A DNA stretch of 9,461 nucleotides from Bacillota bacterium. Lineage in GTDB: Bacteria > Bacillota > Bacilli > Thermoactinomycetales > DSM-44946. The first letter of the stretch is position 1; the number at the start of each line of letters is the position of its first letter. Made by a program: the position numbers and the translations under genes. The DNA lies in NCBI GenBank assembly GCA_021793745.1, contig JAJYSD010000019.1, forward strand, positions 1-9,461, given 5' to 3'. Below are positions 6,279-9,461 of this stretch, one piece after another. The notes beneath the pieces were generated by a model. The model saw only the letters and a list, made by a program, of their open reading frames with translations. It did not search any database and was not told the origin of the DNA.

Positions 6279-6746
6279 TTAGCCTTCCTCGTTGGCAGCG
6301 ATTTCATCACTCATCCCCTGCCACAGGCCGACGACCCGTGCCTGGAGCGATTCCGCCCATTCTTCGATCGCCTCTTCCGCCGGCGCTTCTCGCGACGGCA
6401 GCGGGTGCACCGTGACTTTCCCGCGTTCCTCCACCGCGTCCGCGAGATCCTCCGGCAATACGACCACGAGGTGATGAAAGGCCGAGCGGGTCAGCTCCGC
6501 CAAGACGCTGTTTACATAGGCGCGAAACGCCTCCCGATCCCCCCCTTCGTGAGCAATCGCGGGCAAGAGAAGCAACCGTCCCGTCAACGCCCTCTCCACC
6601 CGTCCCGCGACCTCTTCGACCACCCGCTTCTCTTCCAGCTGGATCTGTTTCTCCGAAAAAGCGATGCGGTAGACGGGAAGGCAGAGGGTGTCAATGTAAG
6701 GAGCGACTTTCGCCCATTCCTCTCGGCGCATCGTTGACAATCGCAT
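6279..6746 (-). CDS. ypiF: YpiF-like DUF2487 protein
   Basis: A soluble protein of 155 residues in the place of B. subtilis ypiF (DUF2487, about 150 residues), between ypiB and qcrA. The N-terminal MRLSTMRREEWAKVAPYIDT resembles the family opening, in which a substrate-like helix is followed by a PYIDT-type strand. A central LLLLPAIAHEG strand and a FHHLVVVLP strand suggest an alpha/beta fold, and the C-terminal third is acidic and helical. I see no catalytic motif, and the family's function is unknown. I chose ATG at 6746-6744, 6 bases after AAGGGTG; the in-frame GTG at 6755 overlaps that ribosome-binding site. A strong terminator separates it from ypiB, so it depends on read-through or an unseen promoter. 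Confidence 0.8.
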   Translation of the reverse strand: MRLSTMRREEWAKVAPYIDTLCLPVYRIAFSEKQIQLEEKRVVEEVAGRVERALTGRLLLLPAIAHEGGDREAFRAYVNSVLAELTRSAFHHLVVVLPEDLADAVEERGKVTVHPLPSREAPAEEAIEEWAESLQARVVGLWQGMSDEIAANEEG

Positions 6747-6762
6747 GGAAAACACCCTTCAC

Positions 6763-6789
6763 AAAAAAATGCCCGGTCTTTCCCGAGCA
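6763..6789 (-). terminator. Intrinsic terminator between ypiB and ypiF
   Basis: On the minus strand TGCTCGG, loop GAAAGA and CCGGGCA (6789-6770) form a 7-base-pair stem with one G-U pair, followed by seven T's (6769-6763). It starts 12 bases after the ypiB stop. It is a textbook intrinsic terminator ending the ypiB transcript. Confidence 0.85.
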
Positions 6790-6801
6790 TTATACCCCAT
6801 A

Positions 6802-7353
6802 TCACCGCTTTTGTTCCACTAGGTTAAGCCATTCTTCGGTTAATTGTAAAAACTTCGCCTCGTCCCCTTCCGCCAAGGCCTGATCGATTTGTCGGTAAAG
6901 CTGTCGCTCTCGGAATTCCCGGATCGCCTGATCCAGAACGATCTCCGCCAACAGCCCCAATAGGGTATCTTGAACAAGATCTTGTCTCTCCATGGGATTA
7001 ACCTCCAATACTGCGGCGTATTCCGGACAAGTCGAACGGTCCTTGAAGTACAGGCCGATATAGATGTCTTCATGGGGACAGGAACGAATATCGCAAAACG
7101 CCGTCTCGACGTCGGTGCTCACCCGGTTGTTCTTGGTGAATTTGAAGGAAGTCATTCGAATGCAACGCGTCGAAATCATGATCGTTTTGGGCAAATTCCT
7201 TAAATTTTCCACAAAGTGAACCCGCTTGAGCAGTTCATCGTCGGAGGAGAGGTAACTGAGCAGCCAGGCCGACTCGCGCTTTCGCACTTCGTAACGGTTG
7301 AGAAACCATTGAATGAAATCCTTTTTGTCGGATATGCTCACCCTTCCATTCAT
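6802..7353 (-). CDS. ypiB: YpiB family protein (UPF0302) with C-terminal IDEAL domain
   Basis: A soluble 183-residue protein matching the UPF0302/YpiB family (B. subtilis YpiB is about 179 residues). The N-terminal domain carries FIQWFLNRYEVRKRESAWLLSYL and HFVENL, and MISTRC and the FTKNNRVSTDVE stretch follow. The C-terminal 30 residues contain an IDEAL-domain pattern (LYRQIDQALAEGDEAKFLQL, from about residue 152). It is a known neighbour of the qcr operon, with no established biochemical activity. I chose ATG at 7353-7351, preceded by GAAGGGAGG with 6 bases between. The frame is open to a GTG at 7395, but the added residues are not family-like. It lies 67 bases downstream of the winged-helix-like gene and ends at the terminator at 6763-6789, suggesting a two-gene transcript. 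Confidence 0.93.
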   Translation of the reverse strand: MNGRVSISDKKDFIQWFLNRYEVRKRESAWLLSYLSSDDELLKRVHFVENLRNLPKTIMISTRCIRMTSFKFTKNNRVSTDVETAFCDIRSCPHEDIYIGLYFKDRSTCPEYAAVLEVNPMERQDLVQDTLLGLLAEIVLDQAIREFRERQLYRQIDQALAEGDEAKFLQLTEEWLNLVEQKR

Positions 7354-7383
7354 CTTCATCCTCCCTTCGACGATTGAATATTT

Positions 7384-7396
7384 CGTGAATTTCACG
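7384..7396. repeat. Short perfect inverted repeat upstream of ypiB
   Basis: CGTGAA, one base, then TTCACG, in the 67-base gap between the winged-helix-like gene and ypiB. It could be a small operator, but at 13 bases it may be chance, and no good promoter boxes flank it. Confidence 0.25.
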
Positions 7397-7420
7397 GCAC
7401 CGCAGGCGGGGTTTATGGTT

Positions 7421-8581
7421 TTATTCCACCCGGCCGGTGCGATTTCCTCCTCTTATTGGTGAATTTCCAGAGAAAGGATCCGTGAAGCGGTCATCCAATC
7501 CCTTTTCGGTAAAGCCGGATATGCCGGTAACCCATCCGTGCCCCTCTTCGGTGACGTACACCAGTTCTTCCCCGTCCGGCCCTTCTCCCATCCGCAGGGC
7601 GCCGAGATGCATCATCATCTTCAGAATCCGGCGCAGGAGGGACCCTTCCGTCTCGTAGTAATAGGGTTCAATCCATCCGGAGACGGCCCGTTGAATCACT
7701 TCGACCGGAGTCCATCTTCCCCGGGCGAGAAGGTCGATCCAACGGACTACGACGGGTAGGTGGGGAACGGGCCTTCGATACAGGCGCAGCCAAAAGCGGT
7801 AAATCTCTTGGCCGGGTTCCATTTCCTTATTTAATATTTTCCCCGCTCCTCCCTCCGTTAAACGGATCCATCCCGTTTCCTCTTCGGTGATGTAACCTTG
7901 GTAATAGGCATAGTCATAGATGAGGGAGAAGCGATCGGGATACAGATGGTACCGACGGCCGAAACCGAACCGCCATCCCTTCTTCTCAACGGGCTTTTCG
8001 GGAACGATGAAGGATTTGAACAATTTCCGCTGGTGCTGGCGATAGATGGCTCCGTCCGTCGTGAGGGGAACCTCGTTGTGCATCACAAAGGTCAGGAAGC
8101 GGTTCAAATCCTGTACCAGCATGCCCTGTTCATCCCGGTAAGCCACCGGTTCGACGCTGATCGCATCGAGAAACTCCTCGGCAAACAGCCGGTTCACCCG
8201 ATCCTTCAAATCCCTGGGAACCTGGTACAGGGAGCGGGTGCGGAGCGTCACTCCCGGAAACAGCCATCCCCGCTGCAGCAGCCAGCGAATCAGCCGGCGA
8301 GGATCCCCCTCCTGGCCCTCCAGGGCCGCCCTCGCTTTGCTCATCAACTCCTCCATGCTGAATACATCCCGGGAATCGAAAAATAGCAGATGCAGAAAAC
8401 GGGTCTGGATCCCGTCACACCTGCGGATTTGCTCGGCCAACTCCCGCCTCCTGCCGAGATGGTTGAGCAAGGTTCGGATCAACTCGTTTTTGGAATGGAC
8501 GCTGCCTTCAAACCCGTAGGCCTTGCGAATCCGGTTCAGCTGATCGATATCGGTATAGGTCAACAGCTCGGCGATGTTCAC
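7421..8581 (-). CDS. Predicted winged-helix protein, possibly related to the XPB/helicase-associated N-terminal domain family
   Basis: A 386-residue soluble protein with no recognised name. Residues 1-50 (TDIDQLNRIRKAYGF, then KNELIRTLLNHL) look like a small SAP/HeH-type helical module. Residues about 55-125 resemble a winged helix ending in LLQRGWLFPG. Residues about 210-250 and 275-350 look like further winged helices, each closing with a beta-hairpin of the WIRLTEGG or LVYVTEEG type. This serial arrangement recalls helicase-associated (XPB/Ssl2 N-terminal-like) proteins that lack a motor. I see no Walker, nuclease or metal motif. The tail (355-386) is polar and probably disordered. The start is GTG at 8581-8579 with GGAGAG 7 bases upstream. 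It occupies the position of B. subtilis ypiA, a TPR protein, but I see no TPR repeats here. DNA binding is inference. Confidence 0.72.
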   Translation of the reverse strand: MNIAELLTYTDIDQLNRIRKAYGFEGSVHSKNELIRTLLNHLGRRRELAEQIRRCDGIQTRFLHLLFFDSRDVFSMEELMSKARAALEGQEGDPRRLIRWLLQRGWLFPGVTLRTRSLYQVPRDLKDRVNRLFAEEFLDAISVEPVAYRDEQGMLVQDLNRFLTFVMHNEVPLTTDGAIYRQHQRKLFKSFIVPEKPVEKKGWRFGFGRRYHLYPDRFSLIYDYAYYQGYITEEETGWIRLTEGGAGKILNKEMEPGQEIYRFWLRLYRRPVPHLPVVVRWIDLLARGRWTPVEVIQRAVSGWIEPYYYETEGSLLRRILKMMMHLGALRMGEGPDGEELVYVTEEGHGWVTGISGFTEKGLDDRFTDPFSGNSPIRGGNRTGRVE

Positions 8582-8636
8582 GGCTCATCTCTCCGTTTTC
8601 GCTGCTTTGTCCGTTATCCTGTGCAGAAGCAGGGAA

Positions 8637-8664
8637 AATATACCTGATCCGCCCGCCCTGTCCA
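8637..8664 (-). promoter_or_regulatory. Sigma-A type promoter of the winged-helix-like gene and ypiB
   Basis: On the minus strand TGGACA (8664-8659), a 16-base spacer and TATATT (8642-8637), each five of six to consensus, about 55 bases upstream of the GTG at 8581. It is divergent from the DUF3990 gene, so the two genes share this 149-base region. Confidence 0.5.
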
Positions 8665-8669
8665 TCCGG

Positions 8670-8705
8670 CTGTCATTATCGCAGGACCGACATAGGATAT
8701 ATCGG
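8670..8705 (+). promoter_or_regulatory. Candidate promoter and overlapping inverted repeat for the DUF3990 gene
   Basis: On the plus strand CTGTCA (8670-8675), 17 bases and TAGGAT (8693-8698) form a weak sigma-A-like pair about 33 bases before the ATG. An imperfect inverted repeat, CCGACATA/TATATCGG with a 3-base centre and 7 of 8 pairs matching (8687-8705), covers the -10 region. A repressor bound there would block this promoter; that is inference. Confidence 0.3.
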
Positions 8706-8730
8706 ACACCAGACAAAGGGAGCATCCCCC

Positions 8731-9429
8731 ATGATATCCCCCCAAACACCCTTGATAGTTTATCACGGGACCAACCTGTTCTCCGCCAAGGTGATTCAAC
8801 AATACGGCATCGGGTTATCGGTGCAGCGCCCCTTGACCGATTACGGACGGGGCTTTTATGTCACCCTCCATCGCAAACAGGCAAAGGATTGGGCCCGGGT
8901 GCGGGCATTGCATCCGCAGGGGCATCCCCACATGCTCAAACAGCTTGGAATCACCCGACGGGAGTTCCTGCAGCACCCGGACGCATACACGCCCGCCTAT
9001 CTGATGTTTTATTTGGACATCCACCGGTTGCTCACCCTGCGCGGCAAGGTGTTCCCACTCCCGGGCGATCCGAAATGGCCGATGGTCCACCGCCGCTGGG
9101 CATCCTTTGTCGCCCGCTGCCGCGTAGGCATCCAACATCCCTATGATTTTGTCTATGGGCCGGTGGCGGGGTGGCACCCCCTCATCCCCGGCCGAATCCG
9201 ATGGGCCTTTCGCAAGGACCAATTATCCTTAAACAGCCCGCGCGCCCTACGATGCCTGAGCGGCGGAGCGGTGGTGGCTTTTTCATGGAGCAAGCGGGCA
9301 GCCGGGTGGAACCCGGCCGCCTCGGATCTCGCACCGCGGTCCTTAATACCCGCCGATGATCCTGTGGGGGTGGACGTGGTGGAAGAGGGGATGGGTTTCC
9401 CGTATCAAGGGCGGGTATGCGAGTGGTGA
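8731..9429 (+). CDS. DUF3990-type protein, predicted ADP-ribosyltransferase fold
   Basis: A 232-residue protein whose first 176 residues match the DUF3990 pattern: VYHGT at 10-14, LTDYGRGFYVT at 35-45 followed by QAKDWA, FVYGPVAG at 140-147 and KDQLSLNSPRALRCL at 162-176. H12, Y43 and Q164 would be the three positions of the H-Y-[EDQ] arrangement seen in PARP-like ADP-ribosyltransferase folds. The family is known mostly from bacterial accessory genes and is suspected to act in toxin or signalling roles; no activity is established. The remaining 56 residues (177-232) are longer than the family core and resemble nothing I know. The ATG has AAAGGGAG 8 bases upstream. It is divergent from the conserved qcr block, and no antitoxin-like partner is visible inside the window. 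The family call is fairly firm; function is inference. Confidence 0.78.
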   Translation: MISPQTPLIVYHGTNLFSAKVIQQYGIGLSVQRPLTDYGRGFYVTLHRKQAKDWARVRALHPQGHPHMLKQLGITRREFLQHPDAYTPAYLMFYLDIHRLLTLRGKVFPLPGDPKWPMVHRRWASFVARCRVGIQHPYDFVYGPVAGWHPLIPGRIRWAFRKDQLSLNSPRALRCLSGGAVVAFSWSKRAAGWNPAASDLAPRSLIPADDPVGVDVVEEGMGFPYQGRVCEW

Positions 9430-9438
9430 TCGATGCCC

Positions 9439-9461
9439 TTCAGGATTCCAGGAATCCTGAA
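9439..9461. repeat. Perfect palindrome at the right edge
   Basis: TTCAGGATTCC, a single A, then its exact reverse complement GGAATCCTGAA, starting 9 bases after the DUF3990 stop and reaching the last base of the window. As RNA it would form a stem of about 9 base pairs with a 5-base loop. It could be the stem of an intrinsic terminator whose T run is cut off, or a protein-binding or recombination site. The window ends before this can be decided, and the repeat may be longer. Confidence 0.6.

Noticed and set aside
6789..6794. TATAAT on the minus strand between ypiB and ypiF, as a ypiF promoter
   Set aside because: No acceptable -35 box lies 16-18 bases upstream, and any transcript would begin inside the intrinsic terminator stem.
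8815..9222. Minus-strand open frame of 135 codons opposite the DUF3990 gene
   Set aside because: It has no ribosome-binding site or recognisable domain, while the plus strand carries clear DUF3990 motifs.
9301..9317. GGGTGGAACC-type sequence resembling the T-box antiterminator core, in a GCCGGGT/ACCCGGC hairpin
   Set aside because: The region lies inside the DUF3990 frame. There is no stem I with specifier loop upstream and no terminator with T run after it, so the likeness is superficial.

Overview
The window reads as chromosome of a low-GC-phylum Gram-positive endospore former (Bacillales). The order ypiB, ypiF, qcrA, qcrB, qcrC, ypjA, ypjB, ypjC, ypjD, dapB is the one known from Bacillus subtilis. 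The proteins match those families in length and motifs, including the QcrB cysteine and the cytochrome c fused to QcrC. The DNA is GC-rich for a Bacillus, and 7 of the 12 full-length genes appear to start with GTG or TTG. That fits a GC-rich thermophilic relative such as a member of the Thermoactinomycetaceae; the family assignment is inference.

Layout, left to right. At 1-56 is the start of an unidentified minus-strand ORF. At 58-1242 (minus) are ypjD (MazG-like pyrophosphohydrolase) and dapB (lysine/diaminopimelate pathway). The 1243-1499 gap holds back-to-back promoters and a hairpin-rich leader. The YitT-family membrane gene ypjC (1500-2354) is on the plus strand, inverted relative to B. 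subtilis, and its 3' end overlaps that of ypjB (2320-3177, minus). The 3178-3427 gap contains two intrinsic terminators that face each other. Then come ypjA (DUF1405 membrane protein) and the menaquinol:cytochrome c reductase operon qcrABC (4123-6140), all minus, driven by a clear sigma-A promoter at 6213-6242. Upstream are ypiF, a strong terminator, ypiB, and an unnamed 386-residue winged-helix-like protein in the place where B. subtilis has the TPR gene ypiA. At the right end (8731-9429, plus) a DUF3990-type gene, probably of ADP-ribosyltransferase fold, faces away from the block. A perfect palindrome follows it at the window edge.

How the genes fit together. QcrA (Rieske), QcrB (cytochrome b, N-terminal half) and QcrC (subunit IV fused to cytochrome c) form the respiratory bc complex. 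YpiB, YpiF, YpjA and YpjB are its conserved but poorly understood neighbours in spore formers. DapB supplies diaminopimelate for peptidoglycan and is a step toward dipicolinate. The parts that depart from the textbook arrangement are the inverted ypjC with its overlapping tail and facing terminators, the structured ypjC leader, the winged-helix gene in the ypiA position, and the DUF3990 gene with its flanking inverted repeats. I see no CRISPR array, insertion sequence, tRNA or rRNA.
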